From contig CALMYW010000430.1 of the NCBI GenBank assembly GCA_937873665.1, positions 1 to 6,630 of the forward strand: a DNA stretch of 6,630 nucleotides, in the 5' to 3' direction. The notes under the pieces are model-generated. The model was not told the origin of the DNA and made no database searches. It worked only from the letters and a program-made list of their open reading frames with translations. A program made the position numbers and the translations under genes. Shown here piece by piece: positions 1 to 6,355 of this stretch. Position 1 is the first letter of the stretch. The number at the start of each line of letters is the position of its first letter. The DNA comes from an uncultured Sphingorhabdus sp. Lineage in GTDB: Bacteria > Pseudomonadota > Alphaproteobacteria > Sphingomonadales > Sphingomonadaceae.

Positions 1-467
1 AGGTGTCTGGCCGTTGCCGCTGACAAAGCGGACAATATGGAACGCATCTCGATCGGGATGGCGATGGCGTTGGTTGTGAGCCATACAGAGGTAGATGATC
101 AGTCTTCTTTTCTATGCCGCAGCCATCGTGCCGGCCGGTCAGTCGTTCGAATGCACGCCCATTCGCAATGCTTTTGGCCCTGGGGGTGATCCCGATGGCG
201 TACATGCTTGTTCGGTTGTTGCTTGGTGCGCTTGGATAGACCGCGGAAGGTGGTGAATCTGCTCGTTCCGCAACGAAGCGGCAGCAGGCCAGTTTGAGTA
301 GCTTTCGCCAAGCCTGACCCAGCTGTCATCCCCGGCGGCGTAGCTCCACAAGACCTACCGGAGGCCAGACCTGCTCTGACCGAGTGGCAGAACCTCTTGG
401 ACAAAGCTGCAGCTCGGGTAAGGGGAGCTCTGACCAACAGAGTGCGTTTCGCATCAAACCCTCCGTT
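1..467. other. Left flank with no supportable gene
   Basis: This stretch lies beyond the 3' end of the molybdoenzyme gene. Several short frames are open, but none shows a recognisable motif or a convincing ribosome binding site. They include a plus frame open from the window edge to TGA at 187-189, a minus frame starting at 84 and running off the edge, minus frames covering 99-437 and 139-351, and a plus frame from about 298 that runs on into the antisense of the molybdoenzyme gene. GC is about 58% by hand count, below the neighbouring genes. It may be intergenic sequence, a decayed gene, or the edge of an inserted segment. I recognise no insertion-sequence ends or transposase residues in it. 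Confidence 0.5.
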
Positions 468-2657
468 TCAGCTGCTGCTTTCATTGCTCGCCTCCAGTAG
501 CTGTTCGACGCGGGATAACGCCACAGGAATACCGTTCAGGATCGACATTCCGGCTAGGCGCTCGATGTCGTCATTGTCCTTACTGGCGAGCAGGTTGGAG
601 TTGACCCCACCCGCAGCATTGGCGTGCGTCCAGCCTCCGTCATGGCCCCAGCCGTGCGGAAGCGCTATGTGGCCTGGTTTCAACCGGTCGGACAGGCAAG
701 CTTCGATCTGCACTCTTGCCGCAGCTGAGGTGATCTGGACCTGATCGCCATCGGCAATCCCAAGCATGGTGGCGTCGCCCGGATTGATGTGAACTGCGTG
801 GCGGCGATGCGGCCCCATCAGCGAGCGGGCATTATGCAGCCAGCCGTTCTGGGAAAGCAGTTCGCGCATCCCGATCATTCGAAAGGGATATGCTTCGGGA
901 TGATGGTATGCCTGGAGCCGCGCGACTTCGTCCTGGAGTTCGGCCGGTGCCAGAGGAATGGGAAATGACGTTTCCGGCAATTGCGCTTCGGCAAGACCAT
1001 CGCCGAGCGGCAGACCCAGCGCATGGTCGGTCTGAAGCCGCTCGAACGTCAGGCCAAGGCGCTGGCCCAGCTCGCTGCCTGCCAGCATGGCATCGACCAT
1101 CATCTGCGGCGTCGTGACGAAGCCTTCGCGGGCCCGGTCCCGCAGGACCGGCATCGCATATGCGCCGCCCAGGCCAAGCCGCGCGCAGAGTTCGTGCATG
1201 ATGCGCCAGTCATCGCGCGCCTCATCTCGGGGGGCGACCACCGCCGGTGCTGCCCAGATTGTGGTCCGAAGCTGCGAGAACAGGAACTTGAGCGGCATGT
1301 CCTCGTGCTCGTACATCGAGGTGACGGGCAGGATGTAGTGGGCATGGCGATTGCTCTCGTTGACATAGAGGTCGAGTGAGAAGAGCAGCTCCAGGCCTTC
1401 AAGCGCTTCGGCAAAGCGGGGACCAGCAGCTCCGCTGGCCGACATCGGATTGCCGCCCAGCAGCATCAGGGCGCGCAGCCGATCCGGGTCGGGCGTCAGG
1501 ATGTCGTCGATCAGGGCGCGCGACGGCAGCATGCCTGCAACCTCGGGTAGATCCCCCCGACGGCTCTTGCGTTGCTGGATTCCCCCGCCAAACGCGCCCT
1601 TCTGGCCCATCAGGGCCTGCGGGATCATGATGCCACCCACGCGGTCGACATTGCCCGTCACCAGGCACAGCAGATTTTGCAGCATGTTCGTCAAGGTTGC
1701 GAAGCGCTGCGTGCAGGTGCCGGTCCGGCCATAGACCAGGGCCGTCGGCGCCATGGCAAAGTCCCGCGCCAGCTGCCGGATCTCATGCGGATCGAGCCCA
1801 CACTGGGCCGCAGCAGCCTCGGGCGAAAACCCGGCAGCGATCTGCTCCAGCGCCTCGGCCCCGGATGTCTTGGCGGCAAGGAATGCCCGATCCTCCAGCC
1901 CTTCGGCGAAGATCACGTTGAGCATGGCGAGCAGCAGCCAGGGATCGCTTCCCGCATTCACGGCAACGTGCTCGAAGGCCTGGGCAGTCTCGCTGCGGCG
2001 CGGATCGATCACGACCACCCTGCCGCCGCGCCCGGTTATGCTGTTCAGCGCCTTGCGAAACAGCGGCTCGCTGCACAGCGAACCATGCGAGACAAGCGGA
2101 TTGGCGCCGATCACGATCGCAAAATTCGTGCGCCACAGATCCGGCTTCGGCACGATCCCCGCGGAACCGTAGAGAATCTCGCCAGCCTTTAGGCAAGCGG
2201 CGCTATCCTCTGCGGCAAACGTGTAGTTCCACCGCGTTTCCATCGTTTCATTGAAGGCACCGTACCAGATGGCGGTGGAATAGGTGTTCGTGGGAGGCTG
2301 TCCAAGATAAGTGGCGAAGGCCTCGGGGCCGTGCTCGGCGCGCAGTCTGGCCAGCCGGGAGGTGATATCATCGAGCGCCTCGTCCCATGAAACGCGTTCG
2401 AATTCGCCCGGACCTCCGACTCGCTTGAGCGGGTGGGTGACGCGCTCGAGATCGCTCGTCACTTCTGCGGCGCCCATCGCCTTCTTGCAGAAGTGGCCTT
2501 GCGAGAATTTGTGATCGCGATCCCCGGTGATCTTGACGATGCGGTCGTCCTGTACCGTCGCGATTACGGAGCAACTCGCCTCGCACACGCGGCAGAAGGT
2601 TCGCACTTCGCGGACCGTTCCCGCTTCCTCGGGCGGGCAGGGTTCGGTCGATGGCAT
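468..2657 (-). CDS. Molybdopterin-dependent oxidoreductase (formate dehydrogenase/Nap-like catalytic subunit, 729 aa)
   Basis: This is a complete member of the DMSO-reductase-type molybdopterin superfamily. Residues 21-57 hold a C22-x2-C25-x3-C29-x27-C57 motif for one [4Fe-4S] cluster, followed by two lysines (58-59), as in cytoplasmic formate dehydrogenase-like and assimilatory nitrate reductase-like enzymes. The central domains (about 70-550) include the cofactor-contact-like stretches VIGANPLVSHGSL near 182-194 and LLGGNPMSASG. The C-terminal molybdopterin dinucleotide-binding beta-barrel starts near residue 610 (HINPGDATMLGIADGDQVQI, then LPHGWGH). Cys155, before a KAGEILYG segment, is a plausible molybdenum ligand by alignment from memory. 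There is no twin-arginine signal or membrane segment, so it should be cytoplasmic. The start is supported by GAGGTG seven bases upstream. No electron-transfer partner subunit lies beside it, so the redox partner and substrate are unknown. It is transcribed away from the cupin-ligase-FAH genes, sharing their control region. The family is secure; the reaction is not. Confidence 0.93.
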   Translation of the reverse strand: MPSTEPCPPEEAGTVREVRTFCRVCEASCSVIATVQDDRIVKITGDRDHKFSQGHFCKKAMGAAEVTSDLERVTHPLKRVGGPGEFERVSWDEALDDITSRLARLRAEHGPEAFATYLGQPPTNTYSTAIWYGAFNETMETRWNYTFAAEDSAACLKAGEILYGSAGIVPKPDLWRTNFAIVIGANPLVSHGSLCSEPLFRKALNSITGRGGRVVVIDPRRSETAQAFEHVAVNAGSDPWLLLAMLNVIFAEGLEDRAFLAAKTSGAEALEQIAAGFSPEAAAAQCGLDPHEIRQLARDFAMAPTALVYGRTGTCTQRFATLTNMLQNLLCLVTGNVDRVGGIMIPQALMGQKGAFGGGIQQRKSRRGDLPEVAGMLPSRALIDDILTPDPDRLRALMLLGGNPMSASGAAGPRFAEALEGLELLFSLDLYVNESNRHAHYILPVTSMYEHEDMPLKFLFSQLRTTIWAAPAVVAPRDEARDDWRIMHELCARLGLGGAYAMPVLRDRAREGFVTTPQMMVDAMLAGSELGQRLGLTFERLQTDHALGLPLGDGLAEAQLPETSFPIPLAPAELQDEVARLQAYHHPEAYPFRMIGMRELLSQNGWLHNARSLMGPHRRHAVHINPGDATMLGIADGDQVQITSAAARVQIEACLSDRLKPGHIALPHGWGHDGGWTHANAAGGVNSNLLASKDNDDIERLAGMSILNGIPVALSRVEQLLEASNESSS

Positions 2658-2664
2658 GGCATTG

Positions 2665-2670
2665 CACCTC
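2665..2670 (-). promoter_or_regulatory. Ribosome binding site of the molybdoenzyme gene
   Basis: On the minus strand GAGGTG sits seven bases before the ATG at 2657. It decides the start: a second ATG in another frame lies a few bases upstream at 2663, but that one is too close to the Shine-Dalgarno sequence and opens a frame without family motifs. Confidence 0.6.
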
Positions 2671-2694
2671 AGCGGGTATGGATGCGCTGGAGGC

Positions 2695-2730
2695 TCGCCA
2701 TCCCGACGCGGCTTACGCGTCGATGGGCGA
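2695..2730. repeat. Long imperfect inverted repeat (hairpin) in the leader of the molybdoenzyme gene
   Basis: The core CGACGCG-gctta-CGCGTCG (2704-2722) is a perfect 7-bp stem with a 5-base loop. Outside it TCGCCAT (2695-2701) pairs with ATGGGCGA (2723-2730), allowing a 2-base bulge on the left and one extra G on the right, for about 14 bp in total. It lies 38 bases upstream of the molybdoenzyme start, probably within its 5' untranslated leader. Neither side has a T-tract, so a simple intrinsic terminator is unlikely. It could be an RNA leader structure or a protein-binding site. Confidence 0.6.
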
Positions 2731-2801
2731 TGCGCCAGGCCATCCGAAGTTCTCCTTGCGAATGGCTCTCACCAAACAGGCTGGTGGGAAAGGACATTCC
2801 A

Positions 2802-2815
2802 GAGACAAGCGTCCC
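2802..2815. promoter_or_regulatory. Degenerate second copy of the palindromic operator-like site
   Basis: GAGACAAGCGTCCC matches the core of the perfect palindrome, GGGACACTTGTCCC, at 10 of 14 positions, with the differences mostly in the central bases. The two centres are 33 bp apart, about three helical turns, as expected if two regulator dimers bind the same face of the DNA. That it is a binding site is inference. Confidence 0.35.
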
Positions 2816-2833
2816 AATTGCGCGGCGTAATCC

Positions 2834-2849
2834 CGGGACACTTGTCCCG
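2834..2849. promoter_or_regulatory. Perfect 16-bp palindrome, candidate operator
   Basis: CGGGACA-ct-TGTCCCG is a perfect inverted repeat with 7-bp arms and a 2-bp spacer. It lies in the divergent intergenic region, 75 bp before the small ORF and about 175 bp upstream of the molybdoenzyme start. Its size and symmetry fit a dimeric helix-turn-helix repressor such as the TetR-type protein encoded at the right end of the window. I could not place a convincing -35/-10 pair around it. The palindrome is seen directly; the role and the cognate regulator are inferred. Confidence 0.5.
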
Positions 2850-2913
2850 CGTATTGCGTTTGTGATCAGGGCGATTGCCATCAAGCTGTCCGACGGGTGC
2901 ACAAAGCGCCGTT

Positions 2914-2919
2914 AGGAGG
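2914..2919 (+). promoter_or_regulatory. Consensus Shine-Dalgarno sequence of the 31-codon ORF
   Basis: AGGAGG, fully complementary to the 16S anti-Shine-Dalgarno core, ends five bases before the ATG at 2925. It is the strongest such site in the window. The in-frame TAG at 2913-2915 excludes any longer version of the ORF. Confidence 0.65.
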
Positions 2920-2924
2920 GGCTA

Positions 2925-3020
2925 ATGTTGCGATGGCTGCGCGAGATGCTTGCCGAGATTTTGGCTTCCTTTGCCGATTGCGCCCGCGAACACTGGATCA
3001 GCAATCTGCCCGAGCGGTGA
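2925..3020 (+). CDS. Small ORF, 31 aa, predicted amphipathic helical peptide
   Basis: The ORF begins with ATG after a consensus AGGAGG and ends with TGA at 3018-3020. The peptide starts MLRWLREMLAEILASFADCA and ends NLPER. Residues 2-20 place Leu, Trp, Met, Ile and Phe at i, i+3/i+4 intervals, with Arg and Glu on the other face, which suggests an amphipathic helix. It has no signal peptide and one Cys (residue 19). I do not recognise a family. It lies 93 bp upstream of the cupin start on the same strand, so it could be the first cistron of that operon, a leader peptide, or a small membrane-associated protein. It is too short for codon statistics to help. The main support is the ribosome binding site and the clean in-frame stop just upstream. 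Confidence 0.5.
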   Translation: MLRWLREMLAEILASFADCAREHWISNLPER

Positions 3021-3021
3021 T

Positions 3022-3034
3022 CCGGCTTTGCCGG
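3022..3034 (+). repeat. Short hairpin immediately after the small ORF
   Basis: CCGGC-ttt-GCCGG forms a perfect 5-bp GC-only stem with a 3-base loop, one base after the stop codon of the 31-codon ORF. No T-run follows, so it does not qualify as an intrinsic terminator. It could contribute to leader structure ahead of the cupin gene, or be chance in GC-rich DNA. Confidence 0.35.
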
Positions 3035-3113
3035 TGCCCTGGCTCCTCAGCCCGTGACGCAGAGCCCTGGGGCGCTGCCGGCACGAGAATTCCTCAAACC
3101 GATAGGATCAAGC

Positions 3114-3617
3114 ATGGCACGTAAATATGTGATGGCGACCCGTGCGGACGGACTGTCCGATGTGGTCATCGACGAAGCAGTCCCCGAAGGCCCGGTCGTT
3201 GACCTGTGGATCAACCACCAAACCCCCGCCGACATTTCCAGCAGCGAGGACCCCACCAAGGGCACCTTGATGCACGAACCGCCCGATGGCGGTGCGATTT
3301 TCCGGCTGTGTACCTTCACCACCGAAATGAACGTCATCACACCCGAGCAGATGTACGCGATGCACCAGCAGCTTCACAGCGTGCACATCCCGACGCTCGA
3401 ATACCTGAAGGCCGCCAAGCATCCCTCGATGCACAAGACCGACACGCTGAACTACTTCGTGGTGATCAGCGGGCGGCTGTGGGCGCTGTCCGAAGGCAAG
3501 GACGTGCTGCTCGAACCGGGCGACTTCATCATCCAGCAGGGCTGCATGCACGGCTGGAAGGTGGAAGGCGAAGAGCCGGCGCTGCTGGCCGCGATCCTGG
3601 TCGATGCAAAGGTCTGA
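3114..3617 (+). CDS. Cupin domain-containing protein (167 aa)
   Basis: This is a small cytoplasmic single-domain cupin. The conserved barrel occupies roughly residues 105-165. Motif 1 is the variant H107-K-T-D110-T-L-N-Y114 followed by FVVISGRLWAL, and motif 2 is EPGDFIIQQGCMHGW (134-148) with H146. This matches the cupin subgroup with an HRTxTxDY-type motif 1 rather than the classical HxH pattern. The N-terminal 100 residues lack a second cupin motif, so it is not a two-domain gentisate-type dioxygenase. The ATG at 3114 is preferred because AGGA ends six bases upstream; a GTG at 3054 would add 20 residues unlike the fold. The ligase gene starts 12 bp downstream, indicating one operon. The activity is unknown: a dioxygenase, isomerase or ligand-binding role is possible, and family resemblance alone does not decide. 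Confidence 0.88.
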   Translation: MARKYVMATRADGLSDVVIDEAVPEGPVVDLWINHQTPADISSSEDPTKGTLMHEPPDGGAIFRLCTFTTEMNVITPEQMYAMHQQLHSVHIPTLEYLKAAKHPSMHKTDTLNYFVVISGRLWALSEGKDVLLEPGDFIIQQGCMHGWKVEGEEPALLAAILVDAKV

Positions 3618-3629
3618 AGGCAGGTCAGC

Positions 3630-5216
3630 ATGAAGCCCAAGGTTCTGCCGCCGCTGGTTTCCGGCCCGACGCCATTTGACGGGTGGGATATCCGCACCCT
3701 GATCGATGGCAAGGCGCAGCAGCGGCGGGACCATCCCTTCCTGATCTGGGAGCCCTTCGAGGGGTGCGGACGCACCTGGACTTACGGTGAGTTCGCCCTG
3801 GCCCTGCGCCGCTTTGCGGCGGGCCTCCAGCAACGCGGCGTCGCGCCAGGCGAGCGGGTCCTCGTCCATCTCGACAACTGCCCGGAATCGCTGATCGCCT
3901 GGCTGGGCTGCGCCTATGCCGGGGCCGTGGCGGTGACCACCAACGCTCGCTCAAGCCTGGCGGAGCTGACCTATTACGCCGCGCACAGCGGCGCGGTGGG
4001 GGCGATCACACAGCCGCGCTTTGCGGCGCTGGTCGCAGCGGCCGCTCCGCAGCTTGCCTGGATCTGCGTGACCGAGACCGACAATGGCGCTCTGGCCACC
4101 GCGCCGCCGCTGCATGAACCTTTTGCCGCGATCGACGCCGATCCTGCGCTTCTGGCCGAGCGCCCGGCGGACCCGCTGGCGCCCTTCGCGATCCAGTACA
4201 CATCTGGCACAACTTCGCGTCCCAAGGCGGTGCGATGGAGCCACGCCAACGCACTGTGGGGCGCGCGCGGCAGCGCCATGCACCAGGGGCTGTCGCAGGA
4301 CGACGTCCATCTTGTCCATCTGCCGCTGTTCCACGCCAACGCGCAGGTCTATTCGGTCGGCGCGGTGCTGTGGGCAGGAGCCAGCGCGGTGATCCTGCCA
4401 CGCTTTTCGGCCTCGCGGTTCTGGGAGGTTTCGCAGCGCCGTGCCTGCACCTGGACATCGATGGTCCCGTTCTGCATCCGGGCGCTGGAAAGCCTGCCGG
4501 TGCCTGAGCACCATACCTACCGCGTCTGGGGCAACACCAGCCGGATGACGGCGGTGGAGGAGCGGTTTGGCGTCACCACGCTCGGCTGGTGGGGCATGAC
4601 CGAGACGCTGACCCAGGGCATCGTCGGCGTTCCCGGTCTGCCGACGGCGCCGGGAGCGATTGGCCGGCCTACCCCGCTGACCGAGATCCTGGTGCTCGAT
4701 TCCGCCATGCGCCCTGTCGCGCCGGGCGAGACAGGCGACCTTTACGTCCGGGGCAGGCGGGGGCTCTCGCTGTTCCTCGACTATGCCGATGATCCGGAAG
4801 CGACCGCCGCCAGTTTCACGGCCGATGGCCTGTTCATTACCGGCGACCGCATCCGGATCGGAGAGGATGGCTCGCTGTTCTTCGCTGACCGAAGCAAGGA
4901 CATGCTCAAGGTTGGCGGCGAGAACGTCGCCGCTTCGGAAATCGAGCAGGCGATCATGGCCGTACCTGGCGTTGCCGAGGTCGCGGTGGTCGGCTGCAGC
5001 CATCCCATGCTCGATGAAGTGCCGGTCGCCTTCGTCATCCCGCGCGGCGATGTGCCGGACCTGGCAGCGCGCATCGCCGAGGCCTGCGCGGCGCAGCTTG
5101 CCGCGTTCAAGTGCCCCCGCGAAGTGCGGTTGGTCGACAGCCTGCCGCGCTCCACCATCGAGAAGATCGCCAAGGCCGAACTGCGCGCGCAGCTCGCTGC
5201 TGAGGCTGCAGTCTGA
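3630..5216 (+). CDS. AMP-dependent acyl-CoA synthetase/ligase (528 aa)
   Basis: This class I adenylate-forming enzyme should activate a carboxylic acid with ATP to an acyl-adenylate and then an acyl-CoA. The signature motifs appear in order: phosphate-binding loop YTSGTTSRPKA (190-200), WWGMTE (320-325), TGDRIRI (404-410) with Asp406, and RSKDMLKVGGENV (421-433). The C-terminal lysine region is PRSTIEKIAK (506-515), where Lys512 corresponds to the catalytic lysine. The usual Gly before that lysine is Glu here. Length is typical and no signal or membrane segment is seen. The overall look is closest to crotonobetaine/carnitine-CoA ligase-like and medium-chain or aromatic acid ligases, but specificity cannot be assigned. 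AGG five bases before ATG supports the start. The gene lies 12 bp after the cupin gene and 34 bp before the FAH gene, consistent with co-transcription in a catabolic operon. Confidence 0.93.
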   Translation: MKPKVLPPLVSGPTPFDGWDIRTLIDGKAQQRRDHPFLIWEPFEGCGRTWTYGEFALALRRFAAGLQQRGVAPGERVLVHLDNCPESLIAWLGCAYAGAVAVTTNARSSLAELTYYAAHSGAVGAITQPRFAALVAAAAPQLAWICVTETDNGALATAPPLHEPFAAIDADPALLAERPADPLAPFAIQYTSGTTSRPKAVRWSHANALWGARGSAMHQGLSQDDVHLVHLPLFHANAQVYSVGAVLWAGASAVILPRFSASRFWEVSQRRACTWTSMVPFCIRALESLPVPEHHTYRVWGNTSRMTAVEERFGVTTLGWWGMTETLTQGIVGVPGLPTAPGAIGRPTPLTEILVLDSAMRPVAPGETGDLYVRGRRGLSLFLDYADDPEATAASFTADGLFITGDRIRIGEDGSLFFADRSKDMLKVGGENVAASEIEQAIMAVPGVAEVAVVGCSHPMLDEVPVAFVIPRGDVPDLAARIAEACAAQLAAFKCPREVRLVDSLPRSTIEKIAKAELRAQLAAEAAV

Positions 5217-5250
5217 ACCTGTTCAAATCACAATGCAAGGAAACCCAAAC

Positions 5251-6042
5251 ATGCGTCTGATTACCTTCGAACTCGCTGGACAGCAGCGCCTGGGCGCCTG
5301 GATCGATGGTGACCGGCGGATCGTCGATCTTGCCACCGCGGCGCCCGGCATGGCGTTCTTTTCCTCGATGCAGGCGCTGATCGACAGTGGGGACGCCGGG
5401 TTGATCATGGCGCGGGCCTACGTCGAGATGCCGCCGGAAGGTTCGGTGATTGAAACGTCGAGCGTTCGCATCCTCGCGCCGTTGCCGCGCCCGGTGCAGG
5501 TGCGGGATTGCCTGTGCTTCCCGGGCCATCTCGAAGGCATCCAGCGCACAGTCGGCGAACGGATGATCGCCGCCGATCCCGATCCCGCCGCCAAGCGCGC
5601 GCAGCTGGACGAGGCGGGGTATTTCAAGGTCACGCCCAGCTTCTTTGATTTCCCGCTCTACTACATTGCCAACGCCATGGCGGTGGTCGGGCCGGACGTC
5701 GACGTGGTTTGGCCAGCGTTCTCGCAGTTCATCGACTACGAACTGGAGTGGGCGGCGGTGATCGGCCGCAGGGTCGAAGGCGTCAGCAAGGATGACCCGC
5801 GCGACTACATCTTCGGCTATTCGGTGTTCAACGACTGGTCGGCCCGCGACGAGCAGATGAAGGTGATGGGCGGTGCGCTCAACCTCGGGCCGTCGGCAGG
5901 CAAGGATTTTGCCAACAGCCTGGGCCCGTGCATCGTGACTGCGGATGAAATTCCCGATCCCTATGCGCTCAAGATGCGCTGCTCGATCAATGGCGAGCAG
6001 GTGTCGGAAGGCAGCACGGCGGGGGTGCCCTGGCGCTTTTGA
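5251..6042 (+). CDS. FAH family hydrolase, N-terminal 263 codons up to an in-frame TGA (whole gene 5251-6285)
   Basis: The encoded protein belongs to the fumarylacetoacetate hydrolase superfamily, whose members hydrolyse or decarboxylate oxo-acids and 1,3-dicarbonyl compounds with a divalent metal. Metal-binding elements are visible: DYELEWAAVIG (162-172) with Glu164 and Glu166, and FNDWSARDEQ (193-202) with Asp195. LGPCIVTADEIPDP (224-237) is also characteristic. The reading frame ends at TGA 6040-6042, just after GVPWRF. Family members are normally longer, and the missing part follows directly in the same frame after the stop (next entry). A product ending here would lack the C-terminal part of the fold and is probably inactive. 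The start at 5251 has AAGGA nine bases upstream; an in-frame ATG at 5233 would add six residues. It lies 34 bp after the ligase and is probably the last enzyme gene of the operon. Confidence 0.88.
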   Translation: MRLITFELAGQQRLGAWIDGDRRIVDLATAAPGMAFFSSMQALIDSGDAGLIMARAYVEMPPEGSVIETSSVRILAPLPRPVQVRDCLCFPGHLEGIQRTVGERMIAADPDPAAKRAQLDEAGYFKVTPSFFDFPLYYIANAMAVVGPDVDVVWPAFSQFIDYELEWAAVIGRRVEGVSKDDPRDYIFGYSVFNDWSARDEQMKVMGGALNLGPSAGKDFANSLGPCIVTADEIPDPYALKMRCSINGEQVSEGSTAGVPWRF

Positions 6043-6285
6043 GGCCCGGGCGCCTACCTCACCCCCGGCCCTGCGCTTTACCCGGGCGAAGTAATCTGCT
6101 CTGGCACGGTCGGCGGCGGTAGTGCGCTCGAGGCTGGCCGGGTGCTCAAGCCCGGGGACGAGATCGCGCTCGAGGTCGAAGGCATCGGGGTCTTGCGCAA
6201 CCGCGTAATTGCGCCGCATATCGACAGCGGAAGCGGCGTGTCGATGGCGCTTGCGCAGTCGCTCGACAAACTGCGCAAGGACTAA
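6043..6285 (+). pseudogene. C-terminal remainder of the FAH family gene, same frame after the TGA
   Basis: These 80 codons continue in exactly the frame of the upstream ORF and end with TAA at 6283-6285. They contain the expected FAH C-terminal elements: LYPGEVICSGTVGGGSALE, then KPGDEIALEVEGIGVLRN. From the TGA to LYPGE there are 12 codons, the spacing I expect in intact relatives, and only the residues just after the stop (GPG and TPGPA) look unlike the family. There is no likely independent start. Together with 5251-6042 it would give a 344-residue protein. The interruption may be a real nonsense lesion, two compensating indels near 6040-6051, or sequencing error in a GC-rich stretch. Confidence 0.85.
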
Positions 6286-6355
6286 GGGCACGGCGCCGGG
6301 AAAGGCGGAACACGGCACGATGCCAGCCAGGCTCCGCGCTAACAGGACAATGCCG

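Noticed and set aside
428..442. CTCTG-accaa-CAGAG inverted repeat after the molybdoenzyme stop, as a terminator
   Set aside because: The stem is only 5 bp, of mixed composition, and no T-tract follows on the minus strand.
2842..2870. TTGTCC as a -35 box overlapping the palindrome
   Set aside because: No acceptable -10 hexamer lies 16-18 bp downstream, so a sigma-70 promoter cannot be supported.
2669..2902. 77-codon minus-strand ORF upstream of the molybdoenzyme
   Set aside because: It has no recognised motif, spans the hairpin and the palindromes, and reads like open sequence by chance in a control region.
2897..3124. 75-codon plus-strand ORF overlapping the cupin start
   Set aside because: It is out of frame with the well-supported small ORF and with the cupin, and its sequence is Arg/Ala/Pro-rich without family features.
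3951..5003. 350-codon minus-strand ORF opposite the ligase
   Set aside because: It is antisense to a gene with all adenylate-forming motifs and shows no motifs of its own.
6040..6042. TGA as a selenocysteine codon or programmed readthrough in the FAH gene
   Set aside because: The position is not a catalytic Cys/Sec position in this family, no obvious selenocysteine insertion hairpin follows the TGA, and nothing suggests regulated readthrough.
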